Assembly: GCF_000521215.1 (NCBI RefSeq)
Contig: NZ_KI928922.1
Span: forward strand, 91,531-155,530
Source of the DNA: Labrenzia sp. DG1229
GTDB lineage: Bacteria > Pseudomonadota > Alphaproteobacteria > Rhizobiales > Stappiaceae
Length of the DNA stretch: 64,000 bases
Direction: 5' to 3'
Position numbers and translations under genes: made by a program. Positions 17,131-25,524 of the stretch are shown here, in pieces (the first letter of the stretch is position 1; each line of letters begins with the position of its first letter). The notes under the pieces were generated by a model. It did no database searches, was not told the origin of the DNA, and saw nothing but the letters and a program-made list of their open reading frames with translations.

Positions 17131-18482
17131 CCGACAGTCTTTTCGCCCATATTGATGCAAACGCGGACGAATTTGTTGCGCGTGTCATGGACTACGTGCG
17201 TCATCCGTCCATCTCGGCGCATGATATCGGCATTCGCAAAGTCGCCGAGATGCTTGTCAGTCACCTCGACGGATTGGGGTTTGATGCCGGTCTCGTCGAA
17301 ACGCCGGGGCATCCATTCGTCTTGGGGCATCTCACTGTCGACCCGTCCAAACCGACCGTTCTGCTTTATGGTCACTACGACGTTCAACCTCCCGATCCGC
17401 TTGATGCCTGGATAAGCCCTCCCTTTGAACCCACCCTGCGAGATGGTCGAATCTGGGCGCGGGGGATCGGTGACAACAAGGGGCAGCACTTCGCTCAATT
17501 GCTCGCAATCGAAACGCACCTCAAGGTAAATGGCAGTTTGCCCTGCAATGTCATCTTCCTGCTGGAAGGTGAAGAAGAAATAGGCTCACCGCAGATCGCT
17601 GAATTCGTCCGGCAAAACGCTGAACGGCTGCAAGCGGATCTTGTCGTTACCTCGGATGGTCCGCTTCACGAAAGCGGTCAGCCAGTGATTACCTTTGGCG
17701 TACGCGGTGTGGCGTCATTCGACCTTTTGGCCAAAGGGGCTTCGAGAGATGTTCATTCCGGGAACTTCGGCGGTGTCGTTCCCAATCCTATCTGGACGCT
17801 CGTACATCTGCTCGCAACCATGAAGGATCCGGATGGATACATCACCGTTGAGGGCATAACGGAACCGGTCATTCCGGCGAGCAACTCGGAACGGGAAGTC
17901 ATTTCCAGACTTCCCGACGATGAAGCAGCGGTGAAAGCGGATCTTGAGCTGACCGAGCTTGACGGACCCAAGGAGCGGCCATACTGGGACAGACTGATGT
18001 TCCACCCGACATTGACCATCAACGGGCTTCATGGCGGTTACGGCGGGCCGGGCAGCAAGACGGTTCTGCCGAACGAGGCTATCGCCAAGTGCGACATTCG
18101 ACTGGTTGAACCACTTACACCTGACTATGTGTTCGAACGGGTTGAAGCTCATGTGGCGCGTTTTGCGCCCGAGGTCGAGGTCCTCCGGCACAATGGAATG
18201 TTGCCGTCAAAGACCCCGCTGACCAGTCGTTTCGCCTTGCCTCTGATCGAAGCCGTCAAATCTGCCCGCGGAGTCGAACCACTCGTCTATCCGACTGTGG
18301 GTGGCTCGTTGCCTGATTATGTGTTCACCAAAATACTGGACAAGCCGGCGTTTGTCATTCCGTATGCCAATGCTGATGAAGCCAATCATGCACCCAATGA
18401 AAACCTGGAAGTCGAGCGATTTATCGATGGTATCAAAACCGGTGCGGCCGTTTTGGTTGAATTGGGCCGGCTTAACAAATAG
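17127..18482 (+). CDS. M20-family metallopeptidase (dipeptidase/ArgE-DapE type)
   Basis: A protein of 451 residues starting in an ATGA overlap with hyuA. All metal-site motifs of M20 enzymes are visible: YGHYDVQP (His, Asp), GIGDNKGQ (bridging Asp), LEGEEEIGS (catalytic Glu and ligand), VTSDGP (Asp) and ANHAPNE (final His). A dimerisation domain sits in the middle (about 190-330). The enzyme should cleave a dipeptide, N-acyl or N-carbamoyl amino acid in the cytoplasm. As the last gene of the operon it fits the final hydrolysis after import and ring opening. Confidence 0.9.
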   Translation: MTDSLFAHIDANADEFVARVMDYVRHPSISAHDIGIRKVAEMLVSHLDGLGFDAGLVETPGHPFVLGHLTVDPSKPTVLLYGHYDVQPPDPLDAWISPPFEPTLRDGRIWARGIGDNKGQHFAQLLAIETHLKVNGSLPCNVIFLLEGEEEIGSPQIAEFVRQNAERLQADLVVTSDGPLHESGQPVITFGVRGVASFDLLAKGASRDVHSGNFGGVVPNPIWTLVHLLATMKDPDGYITVEGITEPVIPASNSEREVISRLPDDEAAVKADLELTELDGPKERPYWDRLMFHPTLTINGLHGGYGGPGSKTVLPNEAIAKCDIRLVEPLTPDYVFERVEAHVARFAPEVEVLRHNGMLPSKTPLTSRFALPLIEAVKSARGVEPLVYPTVGGSLPDYVFTKILDKPAFVIPYANADEANHAPNENLEVERFIDGIKTGAAVLVELGRLNK

Positions 18483-18600
18483 GTCCAGACGGCGATCCAG
18501 AGTGTCACCCCACCGCGTCCACAATCGCGGCTCGGGCCGGAAACCCTTGTTTCATTCAGGGTTTGCCACCCGGACGTGGCTTGTGTCTTCGGAGCCGGTG

Positions 18601-18820
18601 ACAAGCCGCTGTCTGCGCTTCCAACCAAACGGGTTTATGCCCGGCTGAAAATTCTGCTGAGCGAACGGGCTCGGAAAGATGCCAGCCAGTCCGAGCGTCT
18701 CGGCAATGCCTGGGAGTAGAGCGGCAAGGTTTACGCATATCTGAAGCATTATGACGATCAGCGTGAGGCGTGCTGTCTGAACCACGTTGCGTGACTGGAA
18801 TGGCTCTCGCGAATCCAATT
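18601..18820 (+). pseudogene. Relic of an IS3-family transposase (orfB segment)
   Basis: Translation from 18645 gives LKILLSERARKDASQSERL, then NAWE-stop-SGKVYAYLKHYDDQ, EACCLNHVA-stop. This aligns residue for residue with the better-kept IS3 transposase at 55.4-56.2 kb (LKNPLSKRAREDVRQTELL, AWKESGKVYGYRKLHDD, ETCCLNRVA). A frameshift just upstream joins it to RCLRFQPNGF, which matches RIHPSGF there. Two stops and the frameshift show it is dead. No inverted repeats are recognisable. Confidence 0.7.
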
Positions 18821-18908
18821 TGAAATCCGGTCAAACAAAGATCATGCCGTGATCTTCCCCCTCCATGAACCGGCCCCGCAGCATGTTCAAGAAAACGGAG
18901 GACCTTGA

Positions 18909-19017
18909 ATGCCCACGAAGCGTCGCGAGCCAGCATCAATTGTCTCGAAGTTGCTGCTGGTTGGGGCCTTGTCAGCGAGGGAATGCCGCGGATCGATGCC
19001 ATGCGGCAAGTTCACAT
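18909..19017 (+). pseudogene. Relic of an IS3-type orfA (helix-turn-helix) N-terminus
   Basis: An ATG with a GGAGG-like ribosome site begins MPTKRREPASIVSKLLLV. After a frameshift it continues VSEGMPRIDAMRQVH. From memory of the family, IS3 orfA proteins begin in this style: M-x-x-KR-x-x-PE-x-IV-x-KLRQV-x-VLVSQG-x-x-x-x-DAIRQ. Only the first third remains. It belongs to a different IS3 branch from the orfB relic just upstream, so two elements decayed here. Confidence 0.5.
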
Positions 19018-19286
19018 CTTAACTGAGTGCCCAATACAGTCTGCTGAAACTGCGATGTCGCTATCTTGTATGTAAAACACATATGCTTTTCCATAGCTTG
19101 TTCATTCGAATTTCTTGTGTTTTGGTTGGCATTAAACTGAAGCGCGAATAATTACATGATTGTACAAATTTATACTTCTGTCGAAATCAATTTACATTGA
19201 GTAAGCATGAAAATAGTCCAATCCGAAGTTGCCATTCGCGAAGTATTGCAAATTTTCCAGACAATTCATCGAGAGAGGGCGCGCCC

Positions 19287-20735
19287 GTGATCATCACATT
19301 CACTTTGAACATTCAAAAATCAGTGGGCCTCGCCGGCAAGAACGAGAAACCCGATGTCATGGCCGTTCAATTGCGGATCAATGAATTGATGCCCCATGCT
19401 GGAACCCCCCTCGCTGCCGACGGGATTGCGGGGCCCCTGACCCAGGAGATGATCGCCGATTTTCAAGCCGTTGCGCTGGGGTTCAATCGGCCTGACGCAA
19501 GGGTAGACCCCGGCGGACGCACGGAGCGCGGGCTGAATAGTTCGGCGTCAGCGGCTGCGTGGCGCTGGACCGATCCGCGCCATGACCCTCAGCAATACGT
19601 CCCTGATTCGCGGAAAAAGGTGAAGAATGCCAAGCAAAACGCCGAGGTCGGCGGTCCGGACGCGAAATGGAAAGGCAGTCCCCGGACCGCGGGAGGCATC
19701 GGGGGCTCTCCGGGAGTTGTGGTGCCCAAGAAGAAACCATACCGCGACAAAGAAGGGCATCTCGTTGTTGCGAAGGGGGCTGAAGCGCTCAGGGTCGCGC
19801 ACGGGAACCTCTCTTGGCTCGACGATGTTCGGGGGTCCACGACGGGTCTCATCGGCAGTAGCTACCTCGTGCCGAAGGGCACGGTCGATCTCAAACTCAA
19901 GCAGGTCATTGTGGGCCAGACCGGCGGTGACACAGGCAAGGTTTTCTGGATCCGGGGCAACACGCTTTATGCCAGCCGGGGGCTCGATTTCATCGTGAAT
20001 CTGGAATCGACGGGTCTTTTCAAAGAAATCAATGTCCAGACCCGGGCGGTGAAACCGGCCAGTAATGCCATGGCGGCATTTGTCATGGGTTTCGGCACGA
20101 CGATCATCGGCGTAGCGGGCCTCGCCGTGTCGGCGACCGTTATTTTCACGAAGGGCCTCGTATTCTACAAAACGAGAGAACGGGAGGTGAAGGGCGTTGC
20201 AGCTTTGCTGCCGGACATTGTCCAGGGTTTCAGATTCTTGAAAAACAATTGCCCCAATTTTTGGTCTCACCTGTCGCGCGGCCTCGGTTCGGCGTTCTCC
20301 TCCGCGCTGTCATCGATACCCGACGGCTTCACGGCTCAACATGTCGCCGGATTTATGGGAAAGATGATGGGCGGTCTGGGTGCAGCGGGAGATGTTTCCA
20401 TCTCCACCTCCGTAACCGTTCTCGCAAAGGTGCTCGCGACGACCCTGCCGCTCGTCGCCATAACCGGAACCGCAAGAAATGCGCAGGAGATCGTGAAATC
20501 GCTGACCACTTCCTTTGCGCAGGCGGGCATTCCGATCACCGAACAGGACGCCCGGAAAATGGTCGAAGAACTGGGCAAACCCGGCGTGTCGCAGGAGCTT
20601 GTGAAGCTGCAGACGGCCATGAGCAAAGCGGATCGCCTGCTTGTCGATCTGGGTGATCACTGGCTGAAGGCGGGCGGCCACGCAGCAGTGAAGAAAGTCT
20701 CCAGGCCGGACGACGGCATCTGGTCATTCCTGTGA
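19287..20735 (+). CDS. Orphan protein with peptidoglycan-binding-like N-terminus and hydrophobic C-terminal half
   Basis: A protein of 482 residues. The GTG at 19287 has GAGAGAGG about eight bases upstream. The open frame reaches back to a TTG at 19197, but that stretch is AT-rich and has no ribosome site. Residues about 8-75 resemble a peptidoglycan-binding-1 helical domain in the style used by phage or secretion-system proteins: SVGLAGKNEKPDVMAVQLRI, DGIAGPLTQEMIADFQA, ARVDPGGRT. A basic Gly/Pro-rich linker follows (about 100-160). Further on are a compact glycine-rich hydrophobic stretch (MAAFVMGFGTTIIGVAGLAV) and amphipathic helices. No catalytic motif, signal peptide or neighbour explains it. 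A membrane-active toxin or effector is possible but unproven. It stands alone between dead IS pieces and a convergent operon. Confidence 0.6.
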   Translation: MIITFTLNIQKSVGLAGKNEKPDVMAVQLRINELMPHAGTPLAADGIAGPLTQEMIADFQAVALGFNRPDARVDPGGRTERGLNSSASAAAWRWTDPRHDPQQYVPDSRKKVKNAKQNAEVGGPDAKWKGSPRTAGGIGGSPGVVVPKKKPYRDKEGHLVVAKGAEALRVAHGNLSWLDDVRGSTTGLIGSSYLVPKGTVDLKLKQVIVGQTGGDTGKVFWIRGNTLYASRGLDFIVNLESTGLFKEINVQTRAVKPASNAMAAFVMGFGTTIIGVAGLAVSATVIFTKGLVFYKTREREVKGVAALLPDIVQGFRFLKNNCPNFWSHLSRGLGSAFSSALSSIPDGFTAQHVAGFMGKMMGGLGAAGDVSISTSVTVLAKVLATTLPLVAITGTARNAQEIVKSLTTSFAQAGIPITEQDARKMVEELGKPGVSQELVKLQTAMSKADRLLVDLGDHWLKAGGHAAVKKVSRPDDGIWSFL

Positions 20736-20990
20736 CGGCGCGGTCTCGCCCGAACTTGTTGACCTGACCCGGTCTGCGTCACGTGCATTTTGCGCTTACA
20801 ACATTTCCTGGCGAAATTTGCCCGACGACGACGACTATTTCCGGGGTAAACTCCATCAGCGGAAGAAGGTTCATGCCGGCATGGGTGTTTTGGAGACCTG
20901 GCGGCTCACAAGCGAGCCGGCTTCCAGCAAGACCACGACGAGATTGGTGCGTTCTTTTCCAAATAGCTGGTTCGGGCAACGAGCTTGCCT

Positions 20991-22071
20991 TCAAACCGGG
21001 CCTTCAAAGAAACTTCCGTCAAAGCGAATCCCGAGAGACTCTCCTGACGATCCTAAAATGCGAAGAAGGTCACCATCGAGCTCAATATGTGCGACGTGGT
21101 CCCACCCGACCGGACGCTGAACCGTGCCTATCACATGACGGATTGCCACCGAGCCGGCCGGGTTCAATGTCAGGGCCGTAGGCACGCCCATTCTGGTGAG
21201 TTCCGACGGCGCAAGGCTTGCTCGGTGGCCGCAATGCAAACCACTGCATCCGTCTTCAATCCCAAGTACATTACGATGGCGACCATTCCAGGGTGGCGTG
21301 GTCAACCCGCCGTTCGAATACCAGTGCATCGTCACCGGGAGGACCTTGGGATCCTTGAGAACAAAAACGATGTCATCCTCGGCGTCGCGGAGTACAGCGG
21401 TCCATCCAAGTCTTGTATCCGGCGCATCGATCAGCACCACAAAATCCTCATGGACATCGGCAATCGGAAATCTGGTCAGATCCGTCGTTCCGCTTTTCGA
21501 GGGAAACGCGGTCGGGTCGACGGAAGTTGCGGGACATATCAGATGATTGAGGCCGGGTTCCGTTGCCGCGTCCGGTGTTGTCACAAGGCATTTTGGTGAA
21601 TGAGAAATACGCCCGCCGGCTTCCATGCGGGTCAGGACATGATGCGCAACTGGCAAGGCACCGCTGCCGCCGAATGAAACGGTGGGTCTGGTAAAGCAGT
21701 GGAGCATCATTTGCACAGCGGAGCTGTTTTTCAACTCGTGCGCCCATGACGGTTTTGCGCAGTCTGAACCGTGCTTCCGAGCGACTCGTCTCATCGACGC
21801 AGTCCCAGCGCGAATTTGCGGACCATCCGTGAAACGGTGCCGCTTCGACATCGCTTTGAGCAAAGGGAGCGCAGAGAAAATCGCCTGACAGGTATCGTTC
21901 CACCTTCGGCAGGTCGTCGGGAAACATGGTGTCTTCATCGTCGATCCACGCAGCCGAATGGAGAGGGGAGTGCCACCGATCGTTGTGAAACACAGAGTAG
22001 TCGCGCAAATGACCCACCCTCAGGTCCAGAGAAACACGAGCGTTGGGCGAGTACAGGGTGACAAAGTCCAT
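20991..22071 (-). pseudogene. Aldose-epimerase/mutarotase-like protein, single frameshift
   Basis: Reading starts at ATG 22071 (MDFVTLYSPNARVSLDLR) and runs in one frame to about 21675 (LLYQTHRF). The protein sense continues in a neighbouring frame (GGSGALPVAHHVLTRMEAGG) to the stop at 20991. One extra base near 21675 explains both. The restored product, about 360 residues, resembles the galactose-mutarotase/aldose-1-epimerase fold in its pattern (beta-rich, SHSPKCLVTTPDAATEPG, TMHWYSNGG), but I cannot place it in a named subfamily. It is the last gene of the left sugar/polyamine-type operon, 14 bases after the SDR gene. It may be a true pseudogene or a sequencing indel. Confidence 0.6.
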
Positions 22072-22085
22072 CGGCCAGTCCAGAC

Positions 22086-22829
22086 TTAAAAGGTTGCCGT
22101 AACGCCGCCGTCGACGGGCAGATTGGCACCTGTCACATAGCTTGCTGCATCTGACAGAAGAAATGCGACTGCACCTGCCACTTCTACCGGTTGAGCCGGT
22201 CTTGCGAGCGGGATCTTCCTGTGCCGGAGGTACACTGTCTTGAAGTATTCCGTGTCGTGTTCATGACTGCCGTCGTTCATGACTGCCATGTCGGTATCGA
22301 TGAAGCCGGGAGAGACAGAGTTAACTCGAATCCCGTGTTCGGCAAGATCACAGGCAAGGCAGCGCGTCAAATTGAGAATGGCGCCCTTGGCCATGGAATA
22401 AGGCACTGAATCCACCGATCCGACCATGCCCATGATCGATGCGATATTCACGATTGCTCCTTGGGAAGCCGTCAGCGCCGCAGTTGCCGCCCGGCACATA
22501 TGCAATGCACCGGATTGGTTCACATTGATGACGTCGCGGTAGCGTTCAAGGTCCAGTTGATCCCAGGTCGAAATATCTCCGATAGCGGCGTTGTTGACCA
22601 ACCCGTCCAGTCTGCCGTGCCGCGCCGTGACATCGTCGACCAGCGCTGCGCACGCGCGATCATCGGATACATCGCATTTGTGGATGCTGGAATGGTCTGG
22701 CAAATTCGACGCCTCGATATCGCCGATATCGCAAAGCGCAACCCTGGCGCCCTGATCGAGCAGATGTTGGGCGATCGCCTTTCCGATGCCTCGCGCCGCG
22801 CCGGTGACAAGAATAACTTTACCTTGCAT
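22086..22829 (-). CDS. Short-chain dehydrogenase/reductase
   Basis: A protein of 247 residues with CAGGAG before the ATG at 22829. It is a classical SDR: the NAD(P) glycine motif GAARGIGKAIA at residues about 11-21, NNAAIGD in place of NNAG, the catalytic IASI then YSMAK, and SPGFIDTDM after the active site. The C-terminus SYVTGANLPVDGG is the usual end. It oxidises or reduces a secondary alcohol/ketone, probably of a sugar or sugar acid brought in by the adjacent importer. It sits between the PotC-like permease gene and the frameshifted mutarotase-like gene. Confidence 0.9.
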   Translation of the reverse strand: MQGKVILVTGAARGIGKAIAQHLLDQGARVALCDIGDIEASNLPDHSSIHKCDVSDDRACAALVDDVTARHGRLDGLVNNAAIGDISTWDQLDLERYRDVINVNQSGALHMCRAATAALTASQGAIVNIASIMGMVGSVDSVPYSMAKGAILNLTRCLACDLAEHGIRVNSVSPGFIDTDMAVMNDGSHEHDTEYFKTVYLRHRKIPLARPAQPVEVAGAVAFLLSDAASYVTGANLPVDGGVTATF

Positions 22830-22843
22830 AAATTCACTCCTGA

Positions 22844-23638
22844 TTACTCGGCAATCGAGGCGGTCCGACCGCGATAGAGAATTGCCAATGCCCCTGTCAA
22901 AATCGCGGTGACCAACAAGACAAGAGTGACCAGCGCGGAAATTTCCGGGGTGAAACCGTAACGCATCATGCCGTAAAGCCGGATCGGCAGGGTCATGCCA
23001 TCTCCAACGATAAAGAGCGTGATCATTGTTTCATCGAACGAGATCGCAAGGCTCATGATCGCCGAGGTTGCCAGTGGCATTGCCAGTTGCGGCAACAGGA
23101 CCTGAAAAAAACAACGCCATGGCCCTGCGCCGAGATCGCGTGCGGCCCAGATCAACGCCGGGTCCAGCATCGATAACCGGGTTTGCAGCGTTCGAAATCC
23201 GATCGCCAGGACGAATACGACATGGCCCAGGATCACGGCGTTCACCCCTCTGGCGATTCCCATTTCCTTCATCGTGACGAGCAGAGCCATTCCGGTAATG
23301 ATCGGTGGAAGGAGAAAGGGCAGAAACACCAGCGCCGATATCGTCGTTCTTTCCCAGCGTGGTGTCCGCGCGCGGCTTGTGTAGATCGACATGGCCAAAC
23401 TCAGCACCAGCGTTGCGGTGACTGCAACAATTCCCACCTTGATCGAACTCAAAACAGCGGCTCCGATCTCGGCGTTGGAAAACAGTTTGGCGTACCAATT
23501 GAAAGAAAAGCTCTCCCAGATGATTTTTCCGCGGCGAACGGAAAAGAACGACGTCAGCATGACCAGAAAAATAGGGGCATAGAGCAGAAACACCGTCAGG
23601 ATGGCGATGGTGTTCAACAGTGTACGGACCGGTTTCAT
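22844..23638 (-). CDS. Spermidine/putrescine-type ABC permease (PotC-like), left operon
   Basis: A protein of 264 residues. The ATG at 23638 is preceded by GGGAGG and overlaps the upstream permease stop in an ATGA. It has six predicted membrane segments and the EAA loop (LIWAARDLGAGPWRCFFQVLLPQ), then SFDETMITLF and PIRLYGMMRYGF, which are typical of PotC. It forms the inner-membrane channel with the PotB-like partner. The family name reflects the transporter class; substrates range from polyamines to sugar-like or opine-like compounds. Confidence 0.9.
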   Translation of the reverse strand: MKPVRTLLNTIAILTVFLLYAPIFLVMLTSFFSVRRGKIIWESFSFNWYAKLFSNAEIGAAVLSSIKVGIVAVTATLVLSLAMSIYTSRARTPRWERTTISALVFLPFLLPPIITGMALLVTMKEMGIARGVNAVILGHVVFVLAIGFRTLQTRLSMLDPALIWAARDLGAGPWRCFFQVLLPQLAMPLATSAIMSLAISFDETMITLFIVGDGMTLPIRLYGMMRYGFTPEISALVTLVLLVTAILTGALAILYRGRTASIAE

Positions 23639-24495
23639 GGATCCTCCCGTCGAAGCCATCCTGGATTGCTGAGCCTGCCCGCCACGGCAATAACCGCGAA
23701 GGAAAGAACCATCAGAACCAATGACAGGGCAGCGCCGAGCGGCCAGTTGAACGCGATGCCGAACTGGGAAAAAATCAACCGGCCATAGGTCAGTCCATTC
23801 ACGCCACCTACCAGTTCGGGTGCCAGGAAATCGCCAACGCTGAGAACGAAGGTGAACATCACTCCGACCACTGCAGAAGGAAAGGACAACGGAAGAACAA
23901 TAGTCCAGAAAATACGGATCGGGCCGGCGCCGAGATCCCGTGCGGCATTGATGGTTGCGCCCGGAATGCGTTCCAGTCCGACAAACGTGGTCAGAATGCT
24001 GAACGGTACCAGTGCGAAGACGAGCGTCATTCGCACTGCAGTCAAGTTGAACAGGAAGACCGACAGAGGCTCGTCAATCAGGCCGATCCAGATCAGAAAC
24101 TGATTTAGAAAGCCTGTGTGTCCCAAAAGGCCACGCATTGAATAGATCTTGATCACGTAGCTCATCATCAGCGGTATGGCGACCGCAAAGATCAATGTGT
24201 ATTTCAATACTGGCCGTTGGCGGTTGATGAACACCGCAACAATGTAACCGGTGACAAAGCAGAGCACCGAAACCTCGGCGGCGATCCTCAAGGTTTTTCC
24301 CAATACCTTGCGGTAGACCGGGTCACTTGCCACTTCGATATAGTTGGCAAGAGAGAGCGTGTAGACGATGGACCCGCCTTCGACCCCGAAAAAACCATAG
24401 ACCAGAAATGCGCCGATCGGGATCAGGACTGCCATCAGCAAAAATGCCCAGATGGAAACACGCCAGATTGCGGCCGAAAACCAATGCGCGGTCAT
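23635..24495 (-). CDS. Spermidine/putrescine-type ABC permease (PotB-like), left operon
   Basis: A protein of 286 residues starting in an ATGA overlap with the ATPase gene. It has a first membrane helix near residues 10-35, a periplasmic loop, and the core with TINAARDLGAGPIRIFWTIV as the ATPase-docking loop, followed by VGDFLAPELVGG. It pairs with the downstream PotC-like permease. The next gene start overlaps its stop, so the two subunits should be made in equal amounts. Confidence 0.9.
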   Translation of the reverse strand: MTAHWFSAAIWRVSIWAFLLMAVLIPIGAFLVYGFFGVEGGSIVYTLSLANYIEVASDPVYRKVLGKTLRIAAEVSVLCFVTGYIVAVFINRQRPVLKYTLIFAVAIPLMMSYVIKIYSMRGLLGHTGFLNQFLIWIGLIDEPLSVFLFNLTAVRMTLVFALVPFSILTTFVGLERIPGATINAARDLGAGPIRIFWTIVLPLSFPSAVVGVMFTFVLSVGDFLAPELVGGVNGLTYGRLIFSQFGIAFNWPLGAALSLVLMVLSFAVIAVAGRLSNPGWLRREDP

Positions 24496-25517
24496 TTCGG
24501 GCCGGCACCGGGAATGACCGTGCAGTCTCGGTCCGGAAAACCCAACATTGTTTCCTCGCCAAGTTCGATCGTGTCACCACGTCCCGGTCTCCGGACAAGG
24601 ATCTCGCGGCCTGTCACCGTGCGGAATGTCAACAAGGTGTTGTCGCCATGAAATCGCCGATCCGTCAGGACAGCACTGCTTTTCAGCCTGGCATGCGTTT
24701 CACCGACCTGAACGGACTCGGGGCGTATAGTCAGTACGCTGGAACCGCTGTGCGCTGTTGCGGTCCTGCCGAACTCCGTGTCGCCGTTGGCATCCATTTG
24801 AAAGAGGTTGTTCAGTCCGATGAATTCCGCAACGAAAGTGGTCCTGGGTGCGTGATACAAAGCGTCCGGAGTATCAATCTGCTCGATTCGTCCCTGATTT
24901 AGGATGCAGATACGATCTGACAGAGAAATTGCCTCGTCCTGGTCATGGGTCACAAAAACAAATGTCAGCCCCAGGTCCCGATGCAATTCTTTCAAAAAAC
25001 GCTGCATCTGGCCGCGCAGGACGGCATCCAGCGCCGAAAGCGGCTCGTCCAGCAAAATTACCCTGGGCTCACAGACCAGAACACGGGCAATGGCCACACG
25101 CTGCTTCTGCCCGCCGCTGAGTTGTGCAGGGAAGGCGTGGATCCTGTCTGAAAGTCCAACTCTGTCGATCATATCGGTTACGGATTTTTTCAATACGCCG
25201 CCGCGTTGTCCCTTGACCCTTAGCCCAAACGCCACATTGTCGAAGACGGTCATGTGTGGAAACAACGCATAGCCTTGAAAGACGGTGTTGAACGGTCGCT
25301 TTTCCATGGGATGCGACGTGATGTCGGTGCCCCCGTGCATGATCCTGCCCTGATCCGGCATTTCAATGCCGGCGATTGCTTTCAGGAGTGTCGTCTTGCC
25401 CGATCCGCTGGCCCCGAGCAGCGAAAAGAACGCACCCGAGCCAATCGTCAGGTTTATCTGCTTCAGTACCCAGGTGCTGCCGTAGCATTTGCCAAGCTCA
25501 TCAAGGATAAGATCCAT
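24492..25517 (-). CDS. Spermidine/putrescine-type ABC ATP-binding protein (PotA-like), left operon
   Basis: A protein of 341 residues. The ATG at 25517 has AGGA at good spacing; the longer open frame upstream lies inside the enolase gene. Walker A is GASGSGKTT, the signature LSGGQKQR, Walker B ILLDEPLSALD, and the H-loop VTHDQDEA. The C-terminal TOBE-like regulatory domain (about 260-341) contains TIRPESVQVG. It energises the two PotBC-like permeases. It starts eight bases after the enolase-superfamily gene. Confidence 0.92.
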   Translation of the reverse strand: MDLILDELGKCYGSTWVLKQINLTIGSGAFFSLLGASGSGKTTLLKAIAGIEMPDQGRIMHGGTDITSHPMEKRPFNTVFQGYALFPHMTVFDNVAFGLRVKGQRGGVLKKSVTDMIDRVGLSDRIHAFPAQLSGGQKQRVAIARVLVCEPRVILLDEPLSALDAVLRGQMQRFLKELHRDLGLTFVFVTHDQDEAISLSDRICILNQGRIEQIDTPDALYHAPRTTFVAEFIGLNNLFQMDANGDTEFGRTATAHSGSSVLTIRPESVQVGETHARLKSSAVLTDRRFHGDNTLLTFRTVTGREILVRRPGRGDTIELGEETMLGFPDRDCTVIPGAGPK

Positions 25518-25524
25518 GTTGTCC

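Noticed and set aside
18540..18566. AAACCC...GGGTTT hairpin after the M20 gene as operon terminator
   Set aside because: Only a 6-bp stem with a 12-base loop and no T-run; too weak to call.
19197..19286. N-terminal extension of the PG-binding-like protein from a TTG
   Set aside because: AT-rich, no ribosome site and no domain; the GTG at 19287 is better supported.
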